DNA of 64,000 bases from NCBI RefSeq assembly GCF_019396385.1, contig NZ_JAHKRN010000036.1, positions 32,911 to 96,910 on the forward strand, given 5' to 3'. This DNA is from Nonomuraea harbinensis. GTDB taxonomy: Bacteria; Actinomycetota; Actinomycetes; Streptosporangiales; Streptosporangiaceae. Positions 24,211-33,435 of this stretch are shown one piece after another; position 1 is the stretch's first letter; each line of letters starts with the position of its first letter. Under the pieces are notes generated by a model, which was not told the origin of the DNA, ran no database searches, and worked only from the letters and a program-made list of their open reading frames with translations. The position numbers and the translations under genes were made by a program.

Positions 24211-24237
24211 AGGCGCCCCGCCTCCGCGGTGTGGGAT

Positions 24238-26565
24238 CTAGGAGCCCCTGGTCAGGGTGTAACCACGCGTGACCGCGGTGAGGTCACCGTCCTCCCTGGT
24301 GGCGGCGACCAGGTCAGGAGGTCGGGGGACGAAGCCCGGCACCGCGGTCAGCCCGTCGGTCTCGGCGATCACCGTGAGGCGGATCCGGTCCTTCTCCGGT
24401 ACGCGCAGGGTGATCTGGACTCCCCGGGCGGGGAGGCCGCGGAAGCGGATCTCCGAGGGCCAGGTGCCGATTCGGGTGCCGGTGACGGGCACGCTCACCG
24501 ACCCGAACCGGCCGGCCGACGCGGTGGCGTGGCTGATCGGCTGGTCGAGCCGTAGCGTCACCGAGCGCGTGCCCTCCCCGGCGGTCACGCGCAGTTTCAG
24601 CGTGTCCCCGCTGTGCGCCAGGACGTCGGCTCGCGGGCCCTCGGCGGCGATCGCCGGTGCCGGTCCGGTCCGCAGCGTGCCGCGTGCGTACCCCGGGGGC
24701 AGCGCGGAGGCGTCATGGCCGGACACGTACCGCTTCGTCCACGGCGCCGGGTCCACGTCGGCGCTGACCCAGTGGGCACGACGAGTTTCGGCGTCCATGA
24801 CGTACGCCAGATGCGTGCGCCGCGGCCGGTCGGCGTCGAAGTCGTCCACCACGAACCCGGCCACGACCAGCCCCGCCGCGAGGAGAAGAGCCGTCAGGGG
24901 CGCCGCGAGGACGGCGGCCCGCTTCGGCCGGATGGCGGGATCGGGCAGGAACAGCTCCGCGATCGGCACGACGATCAGCCCGGACAGGGCCAGCACCAGC
25001 GCGCTCGCCCCGCCGAGCGCCAGCCCCATCCCGTCGAAGACGTTCCCGGCCAGGGACGGCAGCAGCATGGCGGCCGTGACCGGGCCCAGCATCGCCGCGA
25101 CCGTCCGCGCCCAGGCAGGCGTGCGGAGCAGGACTGCGGCCAGCCAGCCGAGCGCGCCCGTCAGCGCCGGCAGGGCGAACAGGAAAGACGCCCCGGGAGC
25201 GACCTGGGCGCACAGCACGCCCAGCCCGGCGAACCAGGTCAGCGCCCCGACCGCCAGCGCCGCCGGGCCGAGCCTGCGGCGCAGCACCAGGTACCAGCCG
25301 AGGACCGTCAGCGCGCACAGGACCGCGATCGCCGCCCGGTACGGCTGCGGGCGGTGCAGCAGCCCGCCCATCAGGTCGTAGGCGGGCCGCCAGGACACCA
25401 GCAGTTCCCACAGCCCTTGCGCCAAGACGGCCGACGCCGCCAGCGGCACCACGGCCGAGGCCGTCGCCGCGATCAGCCGTGGCAGGCTCAGCAGCCGTCT
25501 GACGCGGGCCAGCAGCGCCAGGCCCGCCACCGCGACGACGGCCAGCACCGCCAGCGGCCAGACGAACTGACCGGGATACGTGATCATGGTGCCGAGCGCG
25601 CGGAAGTAGGTGGCGTCGTGATCGGAGTCCAGCGTCCGCAGGTCCGCGCCGCCGAGGGCGCGCGCCAGCGCCAGCATGTTGCTGCCGTGGTGTTGCAGGC
25701 TGCCCGGGTTGAGGTTGGCGATCGTGTCGCCCGCCGTGTGATACAGCGAGGAACGCTGGATGTAGGCGAAGTTCATGCCGGTGAAGCCCGCCTTGGTCAG
25801 CGGGGTGAAGTCCGTGTTGTTGGGCAGCAGCCGATACACCTCCACCATGGCGGAGTGGCCGCGCGGCGCGGGGACGGCTCCCGCGAAGGTCTCGACCAGG
25901 CGGGCGTTGCCCGCGGAGGTCTCGAACATCAGCGAGGGGCCGCTGACCCCGCGGGCCTCCCAGTTCAGCAGCACGCCGCCGGCCTTGCCCAGGGGGTGCT
26001 CGCGGACGAAGGCCTCGGCGCCGAGCACGCCGTCCTCCTCGCCGTCCGACATGAGCAGCACGATGTCGTTGCGCGGGCCGGGGCCGCCGCGCAGCGCCCG
26101 GACGGTCTCCAGCATCGCGGCCACCGCGGCGCCGTCGTCGGAGGCGCCCGGTCCCATGGCCGCGGAGTCGTAGTGCGCGGCGATGAGCACGGTGCCGGTC
26201 GAGTCCGTTCCGCGCAGCCGGCCCACGATGTTGTCGACCTGGCCGAACGTCGCCAGCCCCGCCGCGGAACGGGCACCCACCGAGCGTTGGATCTCCACCT
26301 CGAGCCCTGCCGCGCGCAGCTGACCGGCCAGATAGTCCCGGGCCCGGTCGCCGGCCGGGCTGCCGACGGGCCGTGGTCCGGCGGCGAACTTCTTCAGGTG
26401 CACCAGCGCGCGTCCGGCGCTGAACTGGTCGTCAGGCGCGGTGGCCGGCAGGGGCTGCATGGTGCTGTCCGCCATGGCCGTGAACGTGACCACCGCGGCC
26501 AGGGTGAGCAGGGCCGCCAGCCCGGCCAGCAGCCGGCGTGGCACATCGAACAACTTTCCGATCAT
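24238..26565 (-). CDS. Membrane-anchored M28-family metallopeptidase
   Basis: This 775-residue protein has an N-terminal membrane anchor (LAGLAALLTLAAVVTF) and an M28 zinc peptidase domain. Ligands are seen in AHYDSAAMGPGASDDG, SDGEEDGVLGAEAF and LYHTAGDTIANL. About eight hydrophobic segments and a C-terminal extracytoplasmic beta domain follow. This plan resembles ERMP1/FXNA-type and bacterial membrane aminopeptidases. It probably removes N-terminal residues from peptides outside the cell. ATG 26565 was chosen as the first Met before the anchor; the frame is open a further 30 codons upstream. No partner genes are adjacent. Confidence 0.88.
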   Translation of the reverse strand: MIGKLFDVPRRLLAGLAALLTLAAVVTFTAMADSTMQPLPATAPDDQFSAGRALVHLKKFAAGPRPVGSPAGDRARDYLAGQLRAAGLEVEIQRSVGARSAAGLATFGQVDNIVGRLRGTDSTGTVLIAAHYDSAAMGPGASDDGAAVAAMLETVRALRGGPGPRNDIVLLMSDGEEDGVLGAEAFVREHPLGKAGGVLLNWEARGVSGPSLMFETSAGNARLVETFAGAVPAPRGHSAMVEVYRLLPNNTDFTPLTKAGFTGMNFAYIQRSSLYHTAGDTIANLNPGSLQHHGSNMLALARALGGADLRTLDSDHDATYFRALGTMITYPGQFVWPLAVLAVVAVAGLALLARVRRLLSLPRLIAATASAVVPLAASAVLAQGLWELLVSWRPAYDLMGGLLHRPQPYRAAIAVLCALTVLGWYLVLRRRLGPAALAVGALTWFAGLGVLCAQVAPGASFLFALPALTGALGWLAAVLLRTPAWARTVAAMLGPVTAAMLLPSLAGNVFDGMGLALGGASALVLALSGLIVVPIAELFLPDPAIRPKRAAVLAAPLTALLLAAGLVVAGFVVDDFDADRPRRTHLAYVMDAETRRAHWVSADVDPAPWTKRYVSGHDASALPPGYARGTLRTGPAPAIAAEGPRADVLAHSGDTLKLRVTAGEGTRSVTLRLDQPISHATASAGRFGSVSVPVTGTRIGTWPSEIRFRGLPARGVQITLRVPEKDRIRLTVIAETDGLTAVPGFVPRPPDLVAATREDGDLTAVTRGYTLTRGS

Positions 26566-26702
26566 GGCCAAGAACGGTAGGCCGAGCCGCTCACCTGGCG
26601 GAATGAGGCACCCGCCCGTCTGAACCTGCGGTTCACCGCACCCCGCGTGATCCATGTAAGGGGTATAGTTTTGTTTATTCGGTTACTGAAACGAGGTGCG
26701 AC

Positions 26703-27293
26703 ATGCGGATCTCCATCACCGACTACGCGGTCGGGGCGACTCTCGCCGGCGATCTGGCCAACACCTCGCCCACCGTGCAGGCCCCGGCGGGCGACGCCCT
26801 GCCCACTCCCGGCGCGGTGATGGAACTGCTCGCGGGGCACGGGCTGCGGCTCGACGCCGTGGCGGACGGCCGGCCGCCGACCGACGACGACCTCCGTGAG
26901 GTCCACCTGCTGCGCCGGGAGGCCCGCGGCGTCGTGGAGACCGAGACGGAGGACCAGGCCGTCGCGGGCGGCGCCGTGCTGGCCGGGCGGGCAGGACTCC
27001 GGCCGGTGCTGGAGCGCGATCCCGGCGGGCGGTGGCAGTGGTACGTCCCCACCAGGCCGGGCGCGCCGCTGGCCGAGGAACTGGCCGCGCTCATCGGCAT
27101 CGGGCTGCTCGGCGCGGTCCGGGCGCTCGGGCACGACCGGTTCCGCGCCTGCGCCGCCCCTGGCTGCCGCGGGGTGTTCGTCGACATCAGCCGCGGGGGG
27201 CGTCGCATCTACTGCAGGCCCGACGTGTGCGGTAACCGGATCAATGTCGCGAAACACCGCGAACGGCGGCGCTCCGACAGCGCCGCCCACTGA
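26703..27293 (+). CDS. CGNR zinc-finger transcription regulator (DUF1470/ABATE type)
   Basis: This 196-residue protein has an N-terminal ABATE-type stress domain and a C-terminal CGNR zinc finger. The finger cysteines are in FRACAAPGCRGVFVD and YCRPDVCGNRINVAKHRERR. It is probably a DNA-binding regulator with an unknown ligand. The ATG follows ACGAGGTGCGAC and an unusually AT-rich promoter patch (26660-26690). The phosphatase gene begins 19 bases after its stop, so they likely form an operon. Confidence 0.88.
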   Translation: MRISITDYAVGATLAGDLANTSPTVQAPAGDALPTPGAVMELLAGHGLRLDAVADGRPPTDDDLREVHLLRREARGVVETETEDQAVAGGAVLAGRAGLRPVLERDPGGRWQWYVPTRPGAPLAEELAALIGIGLLGAVRALGHDRFRACAAPGCRGVFVDISRGGRRIYCRPDVCGNRINVAKHRERRRSDSAAH

Positions 27294-27312
27294 AGAACAC
27301 AGGGAGAACCCC

Positions 27313-27795
27313 ATGAGCGACCCCTTGGACACCCCTGCGGTGGGCGGACCGCCCCTCGCAGGCGCCTTCCAGCTCCCCGACGGCACCTGGATCCGCGGCC
27401 GCGGCCTCCGCCATCCGCTGCCGCCGGGACCCAGACCCGACTTCGGCCTCTACCTGGGCTCCGACAAGCTCCGCCGCCACCACGAGAGCGAGCTGCCGTG
27501 GCCGCGCGCGTGGATCCAGTGGCCCGACTTCCTGCTGCCCCGCGACCGCGACGCGGCCGTCCAGCAGATCCGTGCCCTGTACGAGCGAGCGCGGACGGGC
27601 GCCGCGGTGGAGGTCGCCTGCGGAGGCGGCATCGGCCGCACCGGCACGGTCGTCGCCTGCCTGGCCATCCTGGCAGGCCTCGCCCCGGCCGACGCCGTCA
27701 CCTGGACACGCGAGCACCACCACCGTCGGGCCATCGAGACCCCTTGGCAGCGCCGCTGGGTGCTGCGCTTCCCGTCGTCGCTCCGCTCGGAATGA
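27313..27795 (+). CDS. Dual-specificity/protein-tyrosine-phosphatase-like protein
   Basis: This 160-residue protein carries the CX5R loop as VACGGGIGRTGTVVA, where Cys and Arg form the phosphate pocket. The upstream WIQWPDFLLPRDRD stretch provides a candidate general acid. The Gly-rich loop (CGGGIGR) fits actinobacterial protein-tyrosine phosphatases. The preceding Ala replaces the usual His. The ATG has a GGGAGAA ribosome site. It follows the CGNR regulator; the substrate is unknown. Confidence 0.85.
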   Translation: MSDPLDTPAVGGPPLAGAFQLPDGTWIRGRGLRHPLPPGPRPDFGLYLGSDKLRRHHESELPWPRAWIQWPDFLLPRDRDAAVQQIRALYERARTGAAVEVACGGGIGRTGTVVACLAILAGLAPADAVTWTREHHHRRAIETPWQRRWVLRFPSSLRSE

Positions 27796-28002
27796 CGCGA
27801 CCAGGCCGCTGAACGCCTTGCTGATGTCGGAGGGGGGCGGCCGGCGGAGCGCGAGGAACTACGGCATCTCCACCTATGCGCGTCAACGCCCTCGATCGCA
27901 CGCTACCAAGGGTCCCGGTTCGCCGCCGGGCCCCATCCTGCGGGCCGCGAGTCGTACCCGGACAAAAGACCAGCTCAGACGGTGTTTGAGCTGGTCTGGA
28001 CG
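27796..28002. other. Intergenic stretch between PTP gene and integrated element
   Basis: The only supported structure is the minus-strand terminator hairpin at 27968-27996. I see no gene with convincing codon use or a ribosome site in this stretch. Confidence 0.5.
27968..27996 (-). terminator. Rho-independent terminator, probably the original tRNA-Arg terminator
   Basis: GACCAGCTC and GAGCTGGTC pair perfectly (nine bases) around an 11-base loop. On the minus strand the hairpin is followed by TTTTGT. It lies seven bases past the 3' end of the tRNA fragment at 28003-28033 and points the same way, as a terminator directly behind a tRNA gene would. The intact tRNA at 31348 has no such hairpin, consistent with displacement by insertion. 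Confidence 0.75.
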
Positions 28003-28033
28003 GCGCGCCCTGCAGGACTCGAACCTGCGGCCG
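28003..28033 (-). repeat. att direct repeat: 3' end of tRNA-Arg (distal copy)
   Basis: These 31 bases repeat positions 31347-31377, which hold the acceptor and T-arm of the intact tRNA-Arg, in the same orientation with two mismatches. This is the arrangement left when an element integrates into the 3' end of a tRNA gene. Confidence 0.75.
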
Positions 28034-28153
28034 GGACACCCAAGAGCCATACGTCGGCTGGACGAAGAAGACTGCCAGCATGGCGAAGGGCGCCACCAGA
28101 CCGACAGCCGGCCAGTAGGGCAAGCGCGGCCACCATACTGAGCGGGAAGGGCG

Positions 28154-29629
28154 CTAGCGCGACGACTGCTCGCGGGCGAGAATCGCACCGAGGGTGGCGG
28201 CGAGGAGGGGAAGGCCGACGACGACGGCCGCGATCGCCGGCCAGGGAGTCTCGAACGGCACCCGTACCGGTTCTTCCCACGTGATACGCACCGTCAGGGG
28301 CCACAGCAGCAACATCCCGGCGGGACATCCGGCGACCGCGCCAAGCACCGTTCCGTACAGGGTGCTCAGACCCGCGCGGAAAGCGCAGAACCACCGGAAG
28401 GCCATGGCTGATCCGTTGCCCGCCCGCCTCAGGACGCGGGCCTGGCGCGCGTTGGCGGCCTTTCCGAATCCGGTGGCCAGCGTGCACGCGAGGGCGATGA
28501 GAAGCGCCACCGCGACGACGGGCATCCACCAGGTCGAAGCTTCGAAGCCCCGCTCGACGTAAGTTTCCGCGACCGCGTCGTCCAGTCGGTCGTCGAGGCG
28601 CTCCTGCTCCTGCACCGTGACCCGGCGGAGGGTGGGGTCGACGATCAGTTCGTCCGGTTGGAGCTGGTAGCCGAGGTCCCGAACGATCTTCGAGGGGATG
28701 AAGATCGTCTGCATGTGCGGGTCGGCGGTCCTGGTGATGACCGCCGGGACGGTCCTGGTCGTCGCTGTCTCATCGTTCTCGTTGATCTCGTAGAAGAGTT
28801 CGACCGAGTCGAGCTTCACCTCGGCTGATGTGATCACCACGGCCATGCTCTCGTCGTACGGTGTCGACTGATCGCCCGTGAGGTACCGCAGCAGTTTCTC
28901 GTTACCGATGGCATAGTCCCAGTAGACGGACTCCTCGGGTATTTCGACGTTTTCCGCCCTCGCGTCGAAGTACCAGGATTCGCCCGAGGGGCGCTCGCTC
29001 TGGGCGATCGGCACCCCGGGTAATTCCTGCTCGATCGCCGCTCGTACGGTGTTCGCATCGGCCGCCGAGAAGGGTTGCTGCACGAACAAGGCGGTTGGCC
29101 GGATCAACAAGCTGCCCGGCCGGGCCTGGGGGGAGTATTCGGCCCTGCTCTGCGTTGTTTCGCCGACCGCGATGATCGTCAGTGCGATGCCGAAGGCCGT
29201 CGCCATCATCGTCAGCGTGATCGCGAGCACCGCGCGGCCACGACGGTGGGCCAGGTCCCGGGCAGCCAGGCGGAGGGGCAGCGGCAGCCGTTCCACGTAC
29301 GGACCTGAGAGCTGCAGCAGCCACGAAGGCAGCGGGCCGAGACCGGCGACAAGCAGGCCCGCGCCTATGAGGGAGATCAGCAGCATCCCGAAGAATTCGA
29401 TGGCGCCGTAGCGCGAATCCTCCCGCCCCAGCCAGGCGCCGAGCCCCATCAACAAGACGCCGGCGATTGACACCAACAGTCCCACGACGACGAAGCGCAA
29501 GCGCATGACCTTGTGGCGGTCGGGCGGGGCGGTGAGCATCGCGGCAGGGATGGCCCCGGCCGCGGGAAGGCCCGCGAACAGGACGAAGAACGCGGTCATG
29601 AAGGCGTACCCAGCAAGATCGAAAAGCAT
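28154..29629 (-). pseudogene. FtsX-like ABC permease, N-terminally truncated
   Basis: The visible 491 residues include several membrane helices (FMTAFFVLFAGLPAAGAI, VVGLLVSIAGVLLMGLG), a large extracytoplasmic domain (about residues 150-380) and C-terminal helices, as in FtsX/MacB-type permeases. Eight-to-ten-helix relatives start earlier; here the 5' part is replaced by the IS256 fragment at about 29640. No partner ATPase is nearby. It may be expressed from ATG 29629 but is probably inactive. Confidence 0.75.
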
Positions 29630-29639
29630 GGCGGAATAG

Positions 29640-30113
29640 TAGTGAGCCGCAACAGGCCGTGCCGGTACAGCAGCGGCAGCACTTCGCCGATGGGGGAGGA
29701 CTTGCGGGCCCAAGCGGGCAGAATCGCCGAGAAGAACCGCCGCCGCTGGCCTCGTCGGTGCGCTTGTCGTTGAGGCGTAGGGCCGTGACCTCGATTGCGT
29801 CGGCCGCGGTGAGTATCTTTTGCGGTTGGTGGCCGTTGCGCACGACCAGCCGGAGGCCCTTCTCGTCACGCTCGCCGGCGAAGGCGGCGATGTAGCCATC
29901 GACCTCGGCCTGCAATGCGGTCGCGAGCATCTTGCGGGCGCCCTCACGAACGATCTGCTCGATCAACGAGGGCGAGGCAGGAGCGGCCGAGCCGCCGTGG
30001 CCGTCAGCGGGCAACTCGGGCACTACGGTAAGCGGCACGGGTGCGCTTCCCGACCGATGGTGGCGCGTCGGCCTTATCCCGAAACTCTGATCAGATGATT
30101 CGGGAAGGTACAC
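29640..30113 (-). pseudogene. IS256/Mutator-type transposase fragment
   Basis: The minus strand encodes the transposase N-terminus (LIEQIVREGARKMLATALQA, then VVRNGHQPQKILTAADAIEV and NDKRTDEASG). A frameshift near 29770 follows, after which the homologous stretch ILPAWARKSSPIGEVLPLLY continues in another frame. It then ends abruptly at the permease junction. The DDE catalytic residues are absent. No terminal inverted repeats were recognised. Confidence 0.8.
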
Positions 30114-30197
30114 CCCTTCCCATCAGATCCACAGGTTTCGCCGCCGGCTTCATCATCTCGGCGGCGGGCGGTCCGCCAATAGGCCAAAAGGAACCCC

Positions 30198-30761
30198 TTG
30201 ATCGATAAGAGCTACTATCGCTGGTTCAATGGGTACACCAATAACGTCCTCGCGCTCACATGGTGCTCCGCCGCGACGACCGATGACGTCCTGGCGTCCT
30301 GCCGTATCCCGCCCGAGATCACGGAGCCGATGAAATTCCTGGGTGGCGATGTCGACATGCTCATCGGGCGTCTCGGCACAGGGACTGTCATCCTGGACTA
30401 CAGCGTCGATTGCCCTACGCCCGGTGCTCTTCCCGCCCTGGCGCGGCAAGGGCCTTGCCTGAGGGCTGCGTGGTGCGACGAAGTCCCGGCGATCGTGTCC
30501 TATCACCATCAAGACGGCCGCATGATCGAGTTCGACGCGGCAAGTCGCGACAGGTACCCGAACCCCGATCTCGCCAGTGTCGAACGGTGGATCGCCACCA
30601 CACCTGGCGGCAAGGAATCATGGGACGATCACTGGGGCCGCGCCGTACTCGTCACGGCTGAAGCATTGGTGGAAGCTTCTGTCGATGAAGAATGGATGCA
30701 ATCCATGCACGTCGGCGTCACCTTTCCGCCTAGTACTCCAGTTGACACTTGGCGATCTTGA
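30198..30761 (+). CDS. Hypothetical protein, possibly DUF6461-like
   Basis: This 187-residue acidic soluble protein starts at TTG with AAAGGAA seven bases upstream. It begins YYRWFNGYTNNVLALTWCSA, which resembles the opening of the actinobacterial DUF6461 group, but I am not certain of the assignment. Its codon use is less G/C-biased than its neighbours, in keeping with its position inside the integrated element. The last residues run up to the integrase remnant. Function is unknown; immunity or defence cargo is a guess. Confidence 0.55.
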   Translation: MIDKSYYRWFNGYTNNVLALTWCSAATTDDVLASCRIPPEITEPMKFLGGDVDMLIGRLGTGTVILDYSVDCPTPGALPALARQGPCLRAAWCDEVPAIVSYHHQDGRMIEFDAASRDRYPNPDLASVERWIATTPGGKESWDDHWGRAVLVTAEALVEASVDEEWMQSMHVGVTFPPSTPVDTWRS

Positions 30762-30819
30762 GGCGTCGAGGTCGCATGCAAACGGCCCGTCGCGCCGCGA
30801 ATGCGTACGTGCGTGGACA

Positions 30820-31275
30820 GGAAGGGCGGGCCAAACCGAGGGCAGCGACGCGCCGGTGGCTCTCGACTCGGGAACCCTGGCCGTCCTGCGGGCGCACCAC
30901 CGGCGCCAGCATGAAGAACGGCCGGCGTCGGCGGGAGCATGGCGTGAGTCGGGACGGATCTTCACCCGGGAGGACGGCAGCGAACTGAAGCCGGACTGGG
31001 TGTCGGAGCATTTCGAGCGGCTGGCCTTCGCCGCCGGACTGCCTCCGATTCGGCTGCATGATCTTCGCCATGGCGCGGCGACGCTGTATCTGGCGGCGGG
31101 CGACGACATGAAGACCCCGAGCGCGATGATGCGGCACCCCAGTCAAGCGATCACGTCGGATGCCTACACCAGTGTGTTGCCGGAGATGGCTCGGGCGGCG
31201 GCGGAGGCGAGCGCGGCTCTGGTCCCCCGGAGCGTTCGCGTGGGGGAGGCGTCCGAAACTGGCGGTCCTCCTTGA
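30820..31275 (+). pseudogene. Tyrosine recombinase (integrase) C-terminal remnant
   Basis: The frame encodes the catalytic half of a phage/AICE integrase: IFTREDGSELKPDWVSEHFE, LPPIRLHDLRHGAATLYLAA, then MMRHPSQAITSDAYTSVLPE with the nucleophilic Tyr. The N-terminal DNA-binding and core-binding parts and the first catalytic Arg are missing. The 3' end lies 72 bases from the intact tRNA-Arg, the usual position of an integrase next to its attachment site. Confidence 0.85.
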
Positions 31276-31346
31276 TCCCCAAGCGGCTCCGCTGGACTGC
31301 CAGATCCTGAGGCGCCGAATACTCGCAGGTCATAGCCTCGCGATAA

Positions 31347-31377
31347 GCGCGCCCTGCAGGATTCGAACCTGCGACCG
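31347..31377 (-). repeat. att direct repeat: 3' end of intact tRNA-Arg (proximal copy)
   Basis: This copy lies inside the intact tRNA gene and one base beyond it, and pairs with 28003-28033 (29 of 31 bases identical, same orientation). Together they define the insertion boundaries. Confidence 0.75.
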
Positions 31378-31421
31378 TCGGATTAGAAGTCCGATGCTCT
31401 GTCCAGCTGAGCTAAGGGCGC
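31348..31421 (-). tRNA. tRNA-Arg, anticodon TCT
   Basis: On the minus strand GCGCCCT pairs with AGGGCGC as a seven-base acceptor stem with discriminator G. The D-arm is AGCTCAGCTGGACAGAGC. The anticodon arm reads CGGACTTCTAATCCG with anticodon TCT, and the T-arm is GCAGGTTCGAATCCTGC. It is 74 bases long, with no encoded CCA. It serves as the integration target of the adjacent element. Confidence 0.96.
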
Positions 31422-31607
31422 TCTCGCCTTATTGTGCATGATCCGGCGACGTGTCATGCACACGTTTTCCACCGTGTCAGCCCGCCCTCACCGCCCTCGT
31501 GCGTTCCTGTCCGTCACCTCCTCATCCCCAGATCCCCCCTCCCATCACCCTGAACTGCATGAAAAACCCCACGCGAGGGGGTGGGGGAGGGTCTAAGCTG
31601 TCTTGGC

Positions 31608-32390
31608 ATGTTCGCGACGCTCCTGCATGAGATCCCCTTGCAGGGCGGGGATGTGACCGATGGCGTGGTGCGCGTCGGTGACACGGTGCGCAGGCCGGCG
31701 AGGTCGTCGACGCCTGCCGTGCATGCCCTGCTCCGCCATCTGGAAGCCGCAGGTTTCGGGGGAGCGCCGCGCGTACTCGGGTTCGACGCGCTGGGGCGTG
31801 AGGTGCTCACCTACCTGCCGGGTGCGACGGGGGTGAGTCCGGCGTCGGTCTCCGACGGCGCGCTGGCTGATCTGGCGCGGTTGTTACGCGGGTTCCACGA
31901 CGCGGCCGAGGGGTTTCCGCTCGCGCGTGGCGGGTGGGACGGCGGGTCGAACGACGACGCGCCGCCGGAGGTGATCGGTCACTGCGATCTGACGCCGGCC
32001 AACGTGGTGTTCGCGGACGGGGTCCCGTACGCCATGATCGATTTTGATCAGGCGCGGCCGACGACGCGGGTGTTCGACGTGGTGACGACGTTGCGTCACT
32101 GGGCGCCGATCGCGGATCCGGTCGATCGGCACCCGTTGCTGCGCGGGGTGGACGTGGGGGAGCGCGTGCGGCTGTTCTGTGACGCGTACGGGTTGCGGCC
32201 GAGGGAGCGGCGGCGGCTGCTGGAGGTGGCGCGGTTGCGGTTCCATCGCTCGTACGAGGTGATGAAGGCGCGGGCGGCGGGCGGCGGGAGCTGGGCGACG
32301 CTGTGGGACGGTGGCGCGGGTGAGCGGATCCGGCGGGCGTCGGCCTGGATGGACGCGCACGAGGACAGGCTGCGCGCGCACCTGGTCTGA
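31608..32390 (+). CDS. Aminoglycoside phosphotransferase-like (APH) kinase
   Basis: This 260-residue protein of the APH/choline-kinase fold has the catalytic loop VIGHCDLTPANVVF (Asp as base) and the metal motif YAMIDFDQARPTTR. The N-terminal P-loop region is short. Substrates in this family range from aminoglycosides and macrolides to small metabolites, so resistance cannot be claimed. ATG 31608 was selected over an in-frame GTG at 31581; a GGGGGAGGG tract lies 20 bases upstream. It precedes cobD by 106 bases. Confidence 0.85.
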   Translation: MFATLLHEIPLQGGDVTDGVVRVGDTVRRPARSSTPAVHALLRHLEAAGFGGAPRVLGFDALGREVLTYLPGATGVSPASVSDGALADLARLLRGFHDAAEGFPLARGGWDGGSNDDAPPEVIGHCDLTPANVVFADGVPYAMIDFDQARPTTRVFDVVTTLRHWAPIADPVDRHPLLRGVDVGERVRLFCDAYGLRPRERRRLLEVARLRFHRSYEVMKARAAGGGSWATLWDGGAGERIRRASAWMDAHEDRLRAHLV

Positions 32391-32496
32391 CCCCGCAAGC
32401 ACCTTCCGAAAGGACCGTTCGCCGGGACTCCGCCAAGGAACCTCCGCCAGAACCCCCCGGAACCCTTCGCGAAGGCTGTCCGTCAGGATGTCCTCC

Positions 32497-33435
32497 ATGA
32501 GATCTGGTCGTGCCGCCGGGCTGGCGCTGGGGGTGATGCTCGACGCCGTGTTCGCCGATCCCAGGAGGGGGCATCCGGTCGCGTTGTTCGGGCGGGCCGC
32601 GTCCTGGTTCGAGGGCAGGGTGTACGGGGACGCGCGGGTGAACGGCGTGGGGTACGTGGCGGTCTGTGTCGGGGTGGCGGCCGGGGCCGGGTTGGTGGCG
32701 GAGCGGGCCCGGAGCCCGCTGGCGCGCACGGTGTCGACCGCGGCGGCCACCTGGGCGGTGCTGGGCGCGACGACGCTGGCGCGGGAGGGGGCCTGCATGG
32801 CGTCCGCTCTGGAGGCCGGAGATCTGGGGGCGGCGAGGGAGCGGCTGCCGCATCTGTGCGGGCGCGACCCGTCGGGGCTGAAGGCGCCGGAGCTGGCGAG
32901 GGCGACGGTCGAGTCGCTGGCCGAGAACACCTCCGACGCGGTGGTGGCGCCGCTGTTCTGGGGGGTGGTGGCGGGGGTGCCGGGGCTGCTGGCCTACCGG
33001 GTGATCAACACGCTGGACGCCATGGTGGGTCACCGGTCGCCGCGGTACGAGCGGTTCGGGTGGGCGGCGGCGCGGCTGGACGACGTGGCCAACTACGTGC
33101 CGGCCCGGCTCACGGGGCTGATCACCGTGCTGGCCGCGCCGGACCGGCGGCGGGCGCTGGCCGTGCTGGCGCGCGACGGGCACCGTCATCCGAGCCCGAA
33201 CGCCGGGCGGTGCGAGGCCGCCTTCGCGGGCGCGCTCGACGTCACGCTCGGCGGCGCCAACGTGTACGGCGGCAGGGTGGAGCACCGGCCGGCCATGGGT
33301 GACGGGCCGCCGCCGGGCGTGGGCGACATCCGGCGGGCGGTGCGGCTGACCCGGGCGGTGAGCCTGGTGGCGGCCGGTGCGGCGGTGCTCGCCGCGTGGG
33401 GGATGGCGCGGCGGCGGGTCACATCAGCCGGTTGA
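32497..33435 (+). CDS. cobD: Adenosylcobinamide-phosphate synthase CobD/CbiB
   Basis: This 312-residue integral membrane protein is of the CobD/CbiB family. Characteristic stretches are GVMLDAVFADPRRGHPVALF, VESLAENTSDAVVAPLFWG, and the INTLDAMVGHR box with RLDDVANYVPARLT. It joins cobyric acid to aminopropanol (phosphate) to form cobinamide during cobalamin synthesis. ATG 32497 has AGGA eight bases upstream; ATG 32488 is an alternative. cobQ lies 2.5 kb downstream, separated by unrelated transporter genes. Confidence 0.95.
   Translation: MRSGRAAGLALGVMLDAVFADPRRGHPVALFGRAASWFEGRVYGDARVNGVGYVAVCVGVAAGAGLVAERARSPLARTVSTAAATWAVLGATTLAREGACMASALEAGDLGAARERLPHLCGRDPSGLKAPELARATVESLAENTSDAVVAPLFWGVVAGVPGLLAYRVINTLDAMVGHRSPRYERFGWAAARLDDVANYVPARLTGLITVLAAPDRRRALAVLARDGHRHPSPNAGRCEAAFAGALDVTLGGANVYGGRVEHRPAMGDGPPPGVGDIRRAVRLTRAVSLVAAGAAVLAAWGMARRRVTSAG

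Larger units (their letters stand above)
28003..31347. mobile_element. Decayed integrative element in tRNA-Arg(TCT)
   Basis: The element is bounded by the tRNA fragment at 28003 and the intact tRNA at 31348. It contains a truncated tyrosine integrase next to the tRNA (the normal place for it), an IS256-type fragment, a truncated FtsX permease and an unknown gene. At 3.3 kb with a broken integrase and no replication or transfer genes, it is a non-mobile remnant, presumably of an AICE or prophage. Confidence 0.75.

Noticed and set aside
28003..28065. A second functional tRNA at the distal repeat
   Set aside because: Only the acceptor 3' strand and T-arm match; no paired 5' acceptor strand, D-arm or anticodon arm follows, so it is an att remnant.
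31608..32390. Aminoglycoside resistance gene
   Set aside because: The fold is APH-like, but the family includes many metabolite kinases and no resistance-specific motif or context was seen, so only the fold is claimed.
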